Shown piece by piece: positions 9,458-17,481 of a stretch of DNA of 64,000 nt (position 1 is its first letter; the number at the start of each line of letters is the position of its first letter). Source of the DNA: Paenarthrobacter aurescens (lineage in GTDB: Bacteria; Actinomycetota; Actinomycetes; Actinomycetales; Micrococcaceae); NCBI RefSeq assembly GCF_041549525.1, contig NZ_CP157456.1, positions 1,364,001 to 1,428,000 on the forward strand, in the 5' to 3' direction. The notes below the pieces were generated by a model, which saw nothing but the letters and a program-made list of their open reading frames with translations, was not told where the DNA came from and made no database searches. A program made the position numbers and the translations under genes.

Positions 9458-10054
9458 ATGAGCCAAGTCACGTGCGATCTGACTGTTTCACTGGACGGGT
9501 TTGTTGCCGGACCCAACCAGCGCCTGGAAGAACCGTTGGGCGATGGCGGAGAGCTCCTGCACAGATGGATGTTTGAAGACCCGGAGGCGAACGCCCCGGA
9601 GATCGACGGGATCCTCGCGGCAGGAGCTTTCATCATGGGACGCAACATGTTCGCAGGTCCCGGACCAGCGGCGTGGGACAAGGAATGGCGGGGCTGGTGG
9701 GGCGAGGAACCGCCGTATCACGCTCCGGTCTTCGTTCTGACGCACCACCGCCGTGAGCCGCTGGAGATGGAGGGCGGCACAACGTTCACCTTTGTGACCG
9801 AGGGCATCGAATCGGCGCTGGCACAGGCCCGGGAGGCGGCCGGGGACAAAGATGTGGCCATTGCCGGGGGAGCGCTGACCGCCCGCCAATACTTATCTGC
9901 CGGGCTCATGGACGAACTGCGGCTCCACATTTCACCCATGGTTCTTGGTGGCGGTGAGCGGCTGCTCGACGGCGTGGGGAAACTGACGCTGCAGCAAACC
10001 GAGGCGCGCGGGACCGGACTGGTCACGCACGTGCGGTACCGGGTAGTCCGCTAG
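9458..10054 (+). CDS. dihydrofolate reductase family protein (RibD C-terminal-like)
   Basis: 198-residue protein of the RibD C-terminal/DHFR-like fold: VTCDLTVSLDGFVAGP at the N-terminus, GAFIMGRNMF near 65, PVFVLTHHRR, DVAIAGGALTARQYLSAGL and MDELRLHISPMVLGGGERL. These are the standard family blocks and imply NADPH-dependent reduction of a pterin- or pyrimidine-like substrate. It lacks the deaminase domain of RibD, so riboflavin synthesis is unlikely. I start at the ATG at 9458; other nearby ATGs are out of frame. It ends 70 bases before a convergent membrane-protein gene. Confidence 0.88.
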   Translation: MSQVTCDLTVSLDGFVAGPNQRLEEPLGDGGELLHRWMFEDPEANAPEIDGILAAGAFIMGRNMFAGPGPAAWDKEWRGWWGEEPPYHAPVFVLTHHRREPLEMEGGTTFTFVTEGIESALAQAREAAGDKDVAIAGGALTARQYLSAGLMDELRLHISPMVLGGGERLLDGVGKLTLQQTEARGTGLVTHVRYRVVR

Positions 10055-10124
10055 AAAGCGGGACGCGACGGGATCGGCAGAACCGGGCGGCGATCGCCAG
10101 TCGGTCGCGAAGCCTGCACAGCAA

Positions 10125-10556
10125 TCATCGCCGGCGCGTGACTCGACGGGTCTCGCGGAAATCCGCCGGCACCGTGATTTCGCCCTTCGGAGCGGCAACT
10201 GTCACACCCTTTTTCGTAACGCTGGTGACCTTGTATCCCAGTTGCTGTGCATGCTCCACAATGGGGCGCGAAGCATCCCTGTTGCGGATGATGCCGACGA
10301 GCACGCTGGCGAGCAATGCGAGGGTCAGCAGCCCTGGAATCAGGATGGCCAGGATCGGGCCGATGAGTCCGGTCAGGTACAGGGCCGGACCGATAAACCA
10401 TAGGGCCACCGAGGAAAACATGAACGCGAGTACCAGTTTCTCGGAGCGCGCATGGGCGGCCTGTGCGCGGGCTAACTCATCCGGGTAGCGCTCCTTGAAA
10501 ATGCGCGTGACGTCGGCGCTGAGCGCCCCGGATAGATCTTTGCTCCTGGCGGTCAT
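10125..10556 (-). CDS. conserved two-helix membrane protein, unknown function
   Basis: 143-residue protein with a polar N-terminus (about 45 residues), two adjacent hydrophobic helices (about 44-65 and 68-92), and a basic C-terminal domain ending in RRVTRRR. The tail, TSVTKKGVTVAAPKGEITVPADF, looks like a small beta domain. The ATG at 10556 follows GGAGA; an upstream in-frame extension to 10604 has no ribosome site. I do not recognise the family. Its 5' end faces the umuD promoter, so the SOS box at 10721 could conceivably affect both directions. Confidence 0.7.
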   Translation of the reverse strand: MTARSKDLSGALSADVTRIFKERYPDELARAQAAHARSEKLVLAFMFSSVALWFIGPALYLTGLIGPILAILIPGLLTLALLASVLVGIIRNRDASRPIVEHAQQLGYKVTSVTKKGVTVAAPKGEITVPADFRETRRVTRRR

Positions 10557-10720
10557 GACTCTCCGATACGGGGTGCAGAGTCCGGCCACGGCAGCAATGT
10601 GCACCGGCGCCGGTGGTTCTGTGTTTGTCCCTGCTGTGTTTGTTCTTGCCCGGAAGTCCTCGCTTGGCCTTCCCCCACGGGGAGTCTACGCGATGTCTGC
10701 CATACGCTGTACACTGAATT

Positions 10721-10738
10721 ATCGAACATATATTCGAA
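10721..10738 (+). promoter_or_regulatory. SOS (LexA) box upstream of umuD
   Basis: ATCGAACATATATTCGAA differs by one base in the core from the actinobacterial LexA consensus TCGAAC-N4-GTTCGA. A TACACT -10-like hexamer sits 6 bases upstream (10710-10715), so LexA would cover the transcription start. The same sequence, inverted and identical at 17 of 18 positions, precedes umuC at 13863. Confidence 0.85.
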
Positions 10739-10750
10739 AAAAGGTGTGTT

Positions 10751-11182
10751 GTGGGCGTGATAGTCGGCCCCCGCGTGATAGATGCGGGCTTTTCCCTGAT
10801 GTCGGTACTGCTGGCCCCCATCCCGGTGGCGGCGGGGTATCCCTCGCCCGCGCAGGATTATTTTGACGGCCGGATCGATCTCAATGAGCACCTGATCAAG
10901 GATGTCACCAGCACGTTCGTGGTGAGGGTGACCGGTCAATCCATGGAGGGTGCCGGGATCAGTGACGGGGATGAGTTGATCGTCAACCGGGCGCTGGAGC
11001 CCAAGGATGGGTCCGTCGTCGTTGCCGTCCTTGACGGTGAGTTGACCATCAAAAGGCTCCGCGTCACGCCGACGGGGGTGGTGCTGGAGGCGGACAACCC
11101 CAAGTATCCGGACATCAGGGTGCCCGCGCTGTCGGAGCTGACCATCTGGGGTGTGGCCACAACGTGCCTGCATCACATCTAG
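10751..11182 (+). CDS. umuD: UmuD-like S24 peptidase, polymerase V accessory subunit
   Basis: 143-residue LexA/UmuD-type self-cleaving protein. Its cleavage site is Ala28-Gly29 (VAAGYPSPAQDY, compare CGFPSPAADY of E. coli UmuD). The catalytic dyad is Ser64 in TGQSMEGAG and Lys101 in GELTIKRL. RecA-triggered cleavage would give UmuD', the partner of the UmuC polymerase in error-prone lesion bypass. GTG start at 10751; no DNA-binding domain, so it is not LexA itself. An SOS box lies just upstream. Its expected partner umuC is 2.8 kb downstream with its own SOS box rather than adjacent. Confidence 0.93.
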   Translation: MGVIVGPRVIDAGFSLMSVLLAPIPVAAGYPSPAQDYFDGRIDLNEHLIKDVTSTFVVRVTGQSMEGAGISDGDELIVNRALEPKDGSVVVAVLDGELTIKRLRVTPTGVVLEADNPKYPDIRVPALSELTIWGVATTCLHHI

Positions 11183-11296
11183 TGACTGGCGTCGCCACGG
11201 CGGATTTGGTGTTGATCGTTGCCCTGTTCCTGCCTCTTTCGCCTACAGCGCACACGCCGCACGGCGCTTCCTACGCCCCGTAGAATTAAGTGCACT

Positions 11297-11386
11297 ATGG
11301 ATGACCCTCCTTCACATATGCCCAGGCCCCTCAACCTTCTGACCGGATCGCCGGCCAACACGGGAGAGGGGCGCCCGAATGTATGA
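11297..11386 (+). CDS. possible leaderless 29-codon upstream ORF
   Basis: A TAGAAT -10-like element at 11281-11286 is followed after 10 bases by ATG at 11297. This opens a 29-codon frame (starting MDDPPSHMPRP) whose TGA at 11384-11386 overlaps the start of the next gene by 8 bases. The arrangement fits a leaderless upstream ORF translationally coupled to the CNNM gene, common in actinobacteria. No homology is recognisable, and the -35 element is unclear. Confidence 0.3.
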   Translation: MDDPPSHMPRPLNLLTGSPANTGEGRPNV

Positions 11387-12740
11387 ATGGATCATGCTCG
11401 GCATCGGCCTTGTCCTCACGGTCGGCACCGGATTCTTCGTCGCTTCCGAGTTCGCGCTGGTCAATCTCGACCGCAATGACCTCGAAGTCCGCCAGGCGCG
11501 CGGTGAGAAGCGCCTGGGGCCCACCATCAAGGCCCTCAAGATCACCTCAACGCACCTTTCCGGCGCGCAATTGGGCATCACGCTGACCACCCTGCTCACC
11601 GGATACACCTTCGAGCCGGCCATCAGCTCCATGCTCCGCGGCCCACTGCTGTCAATTGGACTGCCCGAAGCTGTAGTGCCCGGTATCGGCGCGGTGGCCG
11701 GTATCTTCCTGGCCACCATCTTCTCCATGGTCATCGGTGAGCTGGTCCCGAAAAACTTCGCCCTCGCCCTTCCGTTGGCCACGGCCAAAGTCGTCGTACC
11801 GTTCCAAACCCTGTTCACCACAGTGTTCAAGCCGGTGATCCTGCTGTTCAACAACACGGCAAACGGCATCATCCGCTCCTTTGGCATCGAACCCAAAGAA
11901 GAGCTCTCCGGTGCCCGCAGCGCTGAAGAACTCAGTTCCCTGGTCCGCCGCTCCGCTTTGGAAGGTTCCCTGGACCTTGACCACGCCGTCCTGCTGCACC
12001 GTACCCTGCGTTTCTCGGAGCACACCGCAGCTGACGTTATGACACCCCGGGTCCGGATGGCCGCAGTGAATGCCGATCACTCCGCGGAAGACATCCTGGC
12101 CTTGGCCACGGCCACCGGTTATTCCCGGTTCCCCGTGATCGGCGACGACCGCGATGACGTCCTGGGTGTGCTGCACGTAAAGCAAGCCTTCGCTGTTCCC
12201 CTCGATGATCGCGGGACCGTCACCGCGCAGGCTCTCATGATCGATCCGTTGCGGGTCCCCGAATCCATGGGCGTCGATACTTTGCTGGGCCTGCTCCGCA
12301 AACAAGGCCTGCAGGTCGCCATCGTCTCGGACGAACACGGAGGAACGGCCGGAATCGTCACGCTTGAGGATCTGGTGGAAGAAATCGTTGGCGAACTGGA
12401 AGACGAGCACGACCGGGCGCGCGTGGGCGTGGTCAGGACCGGCCGCTCCATCACCTTTGACGCCTCCCTGCGGCCCGATGAACTTCTCGACCGGACCGGA
12501 ATCGTGGTCCCTGACGGTGAGGAATACGACACTATGGCCGGCTTCATCACCGACCAGTTGGACCGCCTCCCCGAACTTGGCGACGAGGTCATCATCAACG
12601 GCGGAAGTCTGCGTGTGGAACGCGTCGTGGGCACGCACGTGGAACGGCTCCGCTTCACCCCTGACGACAGCGGGGAAGCGCCCATGAGCGCCCACGACAG
12701 GATTGTTGAGAACCTCACGCAGGAGCTGACCCATGAGTGA
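11379..12740 (+). CDS. CNNM/CBS-domain transporter, HlyC/CorC family (first of pair)
   Basis: 453-residue integral membrane protein with an N-terminal CNNM domain (about residues 1-190, four hydrophobic helices; FFVASEFALVN and GELVPKNFALA motifs), two CBS domains (about 210-335), and a C-terminal CorC/HlyC-type domain (DDSLRPDEL-like region through RVVGTHVERLRF). The family is linked to Mg2+/Co2+ efflux; the older name hemolysin is misleading. ATG at 11379 follows GGAGAGGGG. The stop overlaps the start of the paralogous next gene by 8 bases, so the pair is translationally coupled. Nothing connects it directly to SOS repair apart from its position between umuD and umuC. Confidence 0.93.
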   Translation: MYEWIMLGIGLVLTVGTGFFVASEFALVNLDRNDLEVRQARGEKRLGPTIKALKITSTHLSGAQLGITLTTLLTGYTFEPAISSMLRGPLLSIGLPEAVVPGIGAVAGIFLATIFSMVIGELVPKNFALALPLATAKVVVPFQTLFTTVFKPVILLFNNTANGIIRSFGIEPKEELSGARSAEELSSLVRRSALEGSLDLDHAVLLHRTLRFSEHTAADVMTPRVRMAAVNADHSAEDILALATATGYSRFPVIGDDRDDVLGVLHVKQAFAVPLDDRGTVTAQALMIDPLRVPESMGVDTLLGLLRKQGLQVAIVSDEHGGTAGIVTLEDLVEEIVGELEDEHDRARVGVVRTGRSITFDASLRPDELLDRTGIVVPDGEEYDTMAGFITDQLDRLPELGDEVIINGGSLRVERVVGTHVERLRFTPDDSGEAPMSAHDRIVENLTQELTHE

Positions 12741-13773
12741 ATACCTTCCCGGCATCATCTGGCTCATCGTGCTGCTGGTTGTCAATGCGTTCTTCGTGGG
12801 CGCTGAATTCGCCGTCATTTCAGCCCGGCGTTCCCAGATTGAACCCAAGGCCGAGGCTGGGAGCAAAGCCGCGAAAACCACGCTCTGGGCGATGGAGCAC
12901 GCCACCCTCATGCTCGCCACAAGCCAGTTGGGCATCACCGTCTGCTCGCTGGTGATCCTGAATGTCTCCGAACCGGCTATCCATCACCTGCTTGAAATCC
13001 CCCTGGGACTGACCTCGCTTTCCGGGGAAGCCATCGGCATCATCGCCTTTGTCGCGGCGCTGCTCCTGGTGACTTTCCTGCACGTGGTCATTGGTGAAAT
13101 GGTCCCGAAGAACATCTCCTTCTCCGTTCCCACCCGCGCCGCGCTGATCCTTGCACCGCCCTTGGTGGTGGTCTCCAAGATCGTCAAGCCTGTCATCTGG
13201 ACCCTGAACGGGATCGCGAACTCCATCCTGCGCCTGTTCAAAGTCCAGCCGAAGGACGAAGCTACCAGCGCCTACACCCTGGATGAAGTGGCCAACATCG
13301 TGGAGCAGTCCACCAGGGACGGGATGCTCAGCGACACCACCGGCGCCCTCACGGCGGCCTTCGAGTTCACCGCCAAGAAAGTGGCGGACGTCGAAGTTCC
13401 CATCGGCGATATGGTGCTGCTGCCCGCATCGGCCACCCCGGCCGACATCCAATCAGCCGTCGCCGAACACGGCTACTCCCGCTACATCCTCACCAATGAC
13501 GACGGCGACCCATCCGGTTATCTGCACCTCAAGGACGTCATGGACCTGACTTCCGCGGAGAAATTCACCACCCAGGTGCCTGCGAAGCGCATCCGACGGC
13601 TCGCATCCGTCTTCAGCGGCAGCGACCTCGAAGATGCCCTGGCGACCATGCGCCGTACAGGTTCCCACGTTGCACGGGTCTTCGACGCCGAAGGCACCAC
13701 CACCGGCGTGCTCTTCCTTGAGGACATCATCGAAGAACTCGTCGGCGAAGTCCAGGACGCCACCAGCGCCTGA
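12733..13773 (+). CDS. CNNM/CBS-domain transporter, HlyC/CorC family (second of pair)
   Basis: 346-residue paralogue of the preceding gene: CNNM transmembrane domain (VNAFFVGAEFAVISARR, GEMVPKNISFS) and two CBS domains, ending FLEDIIEELVGEV. It lacks the C-terminal CorC-type domain of its partner, so the two probably form unequal subunits of one heteromeric transporter. The ATG lies inside the 3' end of the upstream gene with AGGAG at 12721-12725. A strong intrinsic terminator follows 10 bases after the stop. Confidence 0.92.
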   Translation: MSEYLPGIIWLIVLLVVNAFFVGAEFAVISARRSQIEPKAEAGSKAAKTTLWAMEHATLMLATSQLGITVCSLVILNVSEPAIHHLLEIPLGLTSLSGEAIGIIAFVAALLLVTFLHVVIGEMVPKNISFSVPTRAALILAPPLVVVSKIVKPVIWTLNGIANSILRLFKVQPKDEATSAYTLDEVANIVEQSTRDGMLSDTTGALTAAFEFTAKKVADVEVPIGDMVLLPASATPADIQSAVAEHGYSRYILTNDDGDPSGYLHLKDVMDLTSAEKFTTQVPAKRIRRLASVFSGSDLEDALATMRRTGSHVARVFDAEGTTTGVLFLEDIIEELVGEVQDATSA

Positions 13774-13783
13774 CCACGTGGCT

Positions 13784-13834
13784 GCATCCCGTCCGCCGGA
13801 CTTTTTCCACATACGGCGGGCGGGATGCTTTCTT
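13784..13834 (+). terminator. intrinsic terminator after the CNNM pair
   Basis: GCATCCCGTCCGCCG (13784-13798) pairs with CGGCGGGCGGGATGC (13814-13828) with a single G-U wobble, and TTTCTTG follows. It insulates the CNNM genes from the umuC promoter. Confidence 0.8.
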
Positions 13835-13862
13835 GTCGGACCTCGGCAGTACAGTAGAGGTA

Positions 13863-13880
13863 TTCGAATATATGTTCGAA
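13863..13880 (+). promoter_or_regulatory. SOS (LexA) box upstream of umuC
   Basis: TTCGAATATATGTTCGAA is the reverse complement of the umuD box at 17 of 18 positions. A TACAGT -10-like hexamer lies 7 bases upstream (13850-13855), the same arrangement as at umuD. Confidence 0.85.
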
Positions 13881-13940
13881 TGCACGGCGTGTCCCGCACC
13901 GGAATGGGGGTTCGCGTGCTAATGCGAGCCAAGGAGCGGA

Positions 13941-15239
13941 ATGTCCAAGCCAGCGCTCATGCATCGGATGCAGGAGATCGCCCACGTGGATATCAACTGC
14001 TTCTACGCCTCGGCGGAGCGTGCCTTCAACCCTGCGTTGGAGGGCAAGCCTTTGATAGTGCTGTCCAACAATGACGGTTGTGCCGTGACGCGGTCGCCCG
14101 AGGCCAAAAAGCTGGGGATCGGGCTTGGGGAGCCGTGGTTCAAGCTCGCTCCGCGTGCCAAAGAGTGGGGGCTCATTGCGCTCTCAAGCAACTACGAGCT
14201 CTACGGAGACATCAGCTCGCGTGTCATGGAGCTCCTGGCGCGGTATTCGGCATGGCAGGAGGTGTACTCCATTGATGAGGCATTCCTGGGAGTGAAGGGG
14301 CAACCCGGAGAGCTGCTGGAATTGGGCCGCACCATCAAGGACGCCTGCCAACGCCATGTGGGGGTTCCCGTGTGCGTAGGCATTGCGCGCACCAAGACTC
14401 TCGCCAAGCTGGCCAATAAGTGGGCCAAGCATAATCCGGCCTTCAACGGTGTGTGCCGCTGGGACTCCATCCCCGAGGGCCATCGCGAAGCGCTCATGGC
14501 GCGGCTCTCCGTGATCGAGATTTGGGGCGTAGCCAGCCGGCTCACCAAACGCCTGAATGCGATGGGGATCTTCTCGATCCTGGACCTGGTCCGCGCTGAC
14601 CCCGTGGCGTTGAGGGACAAATTCTCCATCGTCATGATGCGCACGGTCCTGGAACTGCAAGGTACACCCTGCATCCCCATGGAGGAGGAACGAGTCGGGC
14701 GGGATCAATTGATCTTCTCCCGGTCTTTTTCCACACCGATCACCACGGCCGCCCAGCTACGGCAGGTGCTGAGCGTCTACGGCCAGATGGCAAGTGCAAG
14801 GCTGGCCAAGCATGACCTTCAGGCCAAACTGCTGACAGCCTTCGCCGCAACTTCGGTCTACAACCCCAACGACAAATCGTTCCCCACTGTCAACGTCAAG
14901 TTGCCCATGCCCACCTCGGACCCGGTGCTGCTGACCAAGGCCGCACACGCGCTGGTCCTCAGGATCCAGGAAGGCGTGAAGTATGCCAAAGCCGGGATCA
15001 TGGTCACCGACCTCCGCCCCAGCGGAAACCAGAAACCCCTGCAAATCTTCGAAAACCGGCACGAGGAACGGGGCATAGGCCCCCTGCTGGAGCAAGTCAG
15101 CAAGCGATATGGCCGCGGCTCCATCGGCCTGGGCCACGCCGGCATCAAGGGCGGCCCGGACTGGTCCATGAAACGGGACATGCTTAGCCCCCGCTACACC
15201 ACCAACTGGGACGAACTTCCCTTGGTGAAGGCGGCCTAG
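13941..15239 (+). CDS. umuC: Y-family translesion DNA polymerase UmuC
   Basis: 432-residue UmuC-type polymerase (Pol V catalytic subunit). Active-site carboxylates are Asp17 in HVDINCFYAS and Asp112-Glu113 in YSIDEAF. The palm/finger block VLSNNDGCAVTRS, the helix-hairpin-helix region (RLNAMGIFSILDLVRADP) and a C-terminal little-finger domain with UmuC-specific sequence are all present. Length is typical (about 420-430). ATG at 13941 follows AAGGAG. It acts with the UmuD' encoded at 10751. The two genes are not an operon here; both carry SOS boxes, so they should be co-induced by DNA damage. Confidence 0.95.
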   Translation: MSKPALMHRMQEIAHVDINCFYASAERAFNPALEGKPLIVLSNNDGCAVTRSPEAKKLGIGLGEPWFKLAPRAKEWGLIALSSNYELYGDISSRVMELLARYSAWQEVYSIDEAFLGVKGQPGELLELGRTIKDACQRHVGVPVCVGIARTKTLAKLANKWAKHNPAFNGVCRWDSIPEGHREALMARLSVIEIWGVASRLTKRLNAMGIFSILDLVRADPVALRDKFSIVMMRTVLELQGTPCIPMEEERVGRDQLIFSRSFSTPITTAAQLRQVLSVYGQMASARLAKHDLQAKLLTAFAATSVYNPNDKSFPTVNVKLPMPTSDPVLLTKAAHALVLRIQEGVKYAKAGIMVTDLRPSGNQKPLQIFENRHEERGIGPLLEQVSKRYGRGSIGLGHAGIKGGPDWSMKRDMLSPRYTTNWDELPLVKAA

Positions 15240-15267
15240 CGTGGCCGGAAACTACATACGGGAGAAC

Positions 15268-16425
15268 TCAGGCCCGCAGCCGGTAACCCCTCTTCACCAC
15301 GGTCTCCACGAGCTTGCCATCTGGAAGCGCAGACCGCAGTCGGCTCACCGTCATGTCCAGCGCGTGCACCGAACCGCGCAAGTCCAGCAGATCAGAGAGA
15401 GCTTCCCTGGACAGGACGGCCCCACCGGCACCCAGCAGCGCTCGCAGCAGCAACAGGGGAGCCGGCGCAAGATCCACCACTTCCCCGTTGATCCGCAAGC
15501 AGCGGCCGCGGAGCTCTATGGTGGCGCTCTTGGTTTCCAGGCGCCGCACGTGATTCAGCGAGAGATGCTCGGTCACCAGCCTGATGAGCGCACCCATACG
15601 GTAGCGATCCGGAATCAGAGGGCTCAATCCGGCGTCCACCAGCGGCTGAGCAGTGACCGGCCCCACCGCCGCAACGGTAACCGGACCCTTAAGGGCTTCG
15701 ATGAGCTGGCGGTAAAGGCCCATTTCGTGGGCGGTGCTCCACATCGCGTCCACCGCCGGGGCACTGGTGAACGTCAGCACATCCACGTTTCCGCTTACCA
15801 CGGCTTCGATCAGGCGCGGCAACTTGTCCTCGCCGTCCGGCTTCACCCAGCGGTACGGTGTCACGGTCAAAACAGTGGCCCCGGACATGCGGAGCCTCTC
15901 CAGCTGCCGGACATCCGTGTAGCCGTGCAGCTGTACCGCCACGGTCTTGCCGCGGACACCTTCTGCAAGGAGCATGTCCACCAAAGTGGCGGTGGTTTCA
16001 TCACTGCTGATTCCGACGTCGGCAAGACCTGCCGCACGCACCGCACCGCGGGCTTTGGGTCCACGGACAAACATGCGGCAGGCGGACAGAGTCTCCAGCA
16101 GTTGCTCGCCGATTCCAAAGGAATCCGCAGCCTCACACCAGCGGCGCATGCCGTAGGCGGTGGTGGCGATGCAGATGTCCGGTTTGGCCGCGATGATGGT
16201 GCGGGTGTCCTCGATCAGGACCATGTCCTCCTGCACCGGAGCGATCTTCAAGGCAGGGGCGTGCAGCACGCTGGCACCGCGGCGTTCCAGGGCCTCAATG
16301 AGGTCCCGGGAGCGGCGGTGCGAGGTGACGCCAATGCGGAATCCATCCAGCGGCGCGTCCACCGCTTCGGAAACTTCCGGAGCGGCAGTGGCGTCCTGGA
16401 CTTCGATGGCACGTGCAACAGTCAT
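15268..16425 (-). CDS. hemD: uroporphyrinogen-III synthase with C-terminal winged helix
   Basis: 385-residue two-domain protein. Residues about 28-270 form the HEM4 uroporphyrinogen-III synthase fold (FRIGVTSHRRSRDLIEALERRG at the start, VAAVGPVTAQPLVDAG near 250). Residues about 285-385 form an OmpR/PhoB-type winged helix (LRINGEVVDLAPAPLLLLRALL, DMTVSRLRSALP, VKRGYRLRA). Such fusions are known in actinobacteria next to nitrite reductase genes, where the DNA-binding part may let the enzyme or a derivative regulate nitrate/nitrite genes. It lies 12 bases after cobA on the same strand, third in a nirB-cobA-hemD unit. Whether the enzyme half is active is not decided by the sequence. Confidence 0.9.
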   Translation of the reverse strand: MTVARAIEVQDATAAPEVSEAVDAPLDGFRIGVTSHRRSRDLIEALERRGASVLHAPALKIAPVQEDMVLIEDTRTIIAAKPDICIATTAYGMRRWCEAADSFGIGEQLLETLSACRMFVRGPKARGAVRAAGLADVGISSDETTATLVDMLLAEGVRGKTVAVQLHGYTDVRQLERLRMSGATVLTVTPYRWVKPDGEDKLPRLIEAVVSGNVDVLTFTSAPAVDAMWSTAHEMGLYRQLIEALKGPVTVAAVGPVTAQPLVDAGLSPLIPDRYRMGALIRLVTEHLSLNHVRRLETKSATIELRGRCLRINGEVVDLAPAPLLLLRALLGAGGAVLSREALSDLLDLRGSVHALDMTVSRLRSALPDGKLVETVVKRGYRLRA

Positions 16426-16437
16426 GTGTTCTTACCT

Positions 16438-17472
16438 TCAGGCTTCAAGGAGCGAAGCCGCGAGTCGGCTCAGTTCAGCGGATGCTTCGGCATGGTTCCG
16501 GTTGGCTTCAGCTACCCGAACCACTTCGCCGATCACCAGTACGGCTGGGTTGCTGCAGCCGGTGGCTGCTGTTTCGATGGTACCGAGGTCAGCGATCGTG
16601 GTGCGCTGTCCCGGGCGGTATCCGCGTTCCACCACGGCCACGGGCATCTCAGGATCCATGCCCGCGCGGCGCAACCCCGCCGCCAGCTGGGGCAAGGTTC
16701 CAATCCCCATCAGCACCACGATCGTACCGCCAAGGCCGGCGAGGTGGGTGTGTTCCTTCTCCGTCAAGGGAGCATGGCCGGACACCACGGTAAACATGTG
16801 ACTCACCTCGCGGTGCGTCACGGGGATGCCGGCGGCGGCCGGGACGGAGATAGCGCTGGTGACACCGGAAATGACTCTTACAGGGACGCCGGCAGCAACA
16901 CAGGCCGCCACTTCCTCGCCGCCACGGCCAAACACGTACGGATCTCCGCCCTTGAGGCGGACCACGTTCTTGCCCAGCAGTGCAGCTTCGACCATGAGCT
17001 TCTCAATGTCCCGCTGCGTTACTTTGTGGAGCCCGGGCTGCTTTCCCACGTCCACCAGGTCCGCAGAGGTCAGGTCAGCCAGTTCCTGGCAGGGAGCGAG
17101 CCGGTCATAGAACACCACGTCAGCATCCGGCAGCGCATCAACGGCGCCCACGGTGAGCAGGTCCAAGGCGCCCGGGCCTCCGCCCACCAAGGTCACGTGG
17201 CCCTCAGCTCCGGGTGCAGGCTCGAAAGCAACGGGAATACCGGCGTCGCGGCAACGCTCCACCAGCGGCAGCCAGCCGGTACCGCTGTCGTCAACTATGG
17301 CCACCAGGAAGGGTCGCTCGGGCAACTGGCCGTCACCAGGAAGGCCTTCAGGGGTGCTGAGCCGGTACACGTTGGCACCGGCACGCTGGTAGCGGCGGAC
17401 TGCCTGTCGGGCGGATTTTTCAGATCCGGTGACAAGGACGTCCCGGCCGGTGAGATCAATGGTGAGCTGCAT
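16438..17472 (-). CDS. cobA: uroporphyrinogen-III C-methyltransferase with degenerate CysG-like N-terminus
   Basis: 344-residue SUMT making precorrin-2, the first committed step to siroheme. The C-terminal methyltransferase (from about residue 95) has VTLVGGGPGALDLLT, VVFYDRL, RLKGGDPYVFGRGGEE and GIPVTHR, the full SAM-methylase signature. The first 90 residues resemble the precorrin-2 dehydrogenase part of CysG, but the Rossmann glycine motif is replaced by VTGSEKSARQAV, so NAD binding is doubtful. It starts 9 bases after the nirB stop, consistent with supplying siroheme to NirB. A separate dehydrogenase/ferrochelatase would be needed to finish siroheme; none is in the window. Confidence 0.93.
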   Translation of the reverse strand: MQLTIDLTGRDVLVTGSEKSARQAVRRYQRAGANVYRLSTPEGLPGDGQLPERPFLVAIVDDSGTGWLPLVERCRDAGIPVAFEPAPGAEGHVTLVGGGPGALDLLTVGAVDALPDADVVFYDRLAPCQELADLTSADLVDVGKQPGLHKVTQRDIEKLMVEAALLGKNVVRLKGGDPYVFGRGGEEVAACVAAGVPVRVISGVTSAISVPAAAGIPVTHREVSHMFTVVSGHAPLTEKEHTHLAGLGGTIVVLMGIGTLPQLAAGLRRAGMDPEMPVAVVERGYRPGQRTTIADLGTIETAATGCSNPAVLVIGEVVRVAEANRNHAEASAELSRLAASLLEA

Positions 17473-17481
17473 GGTGAACCC

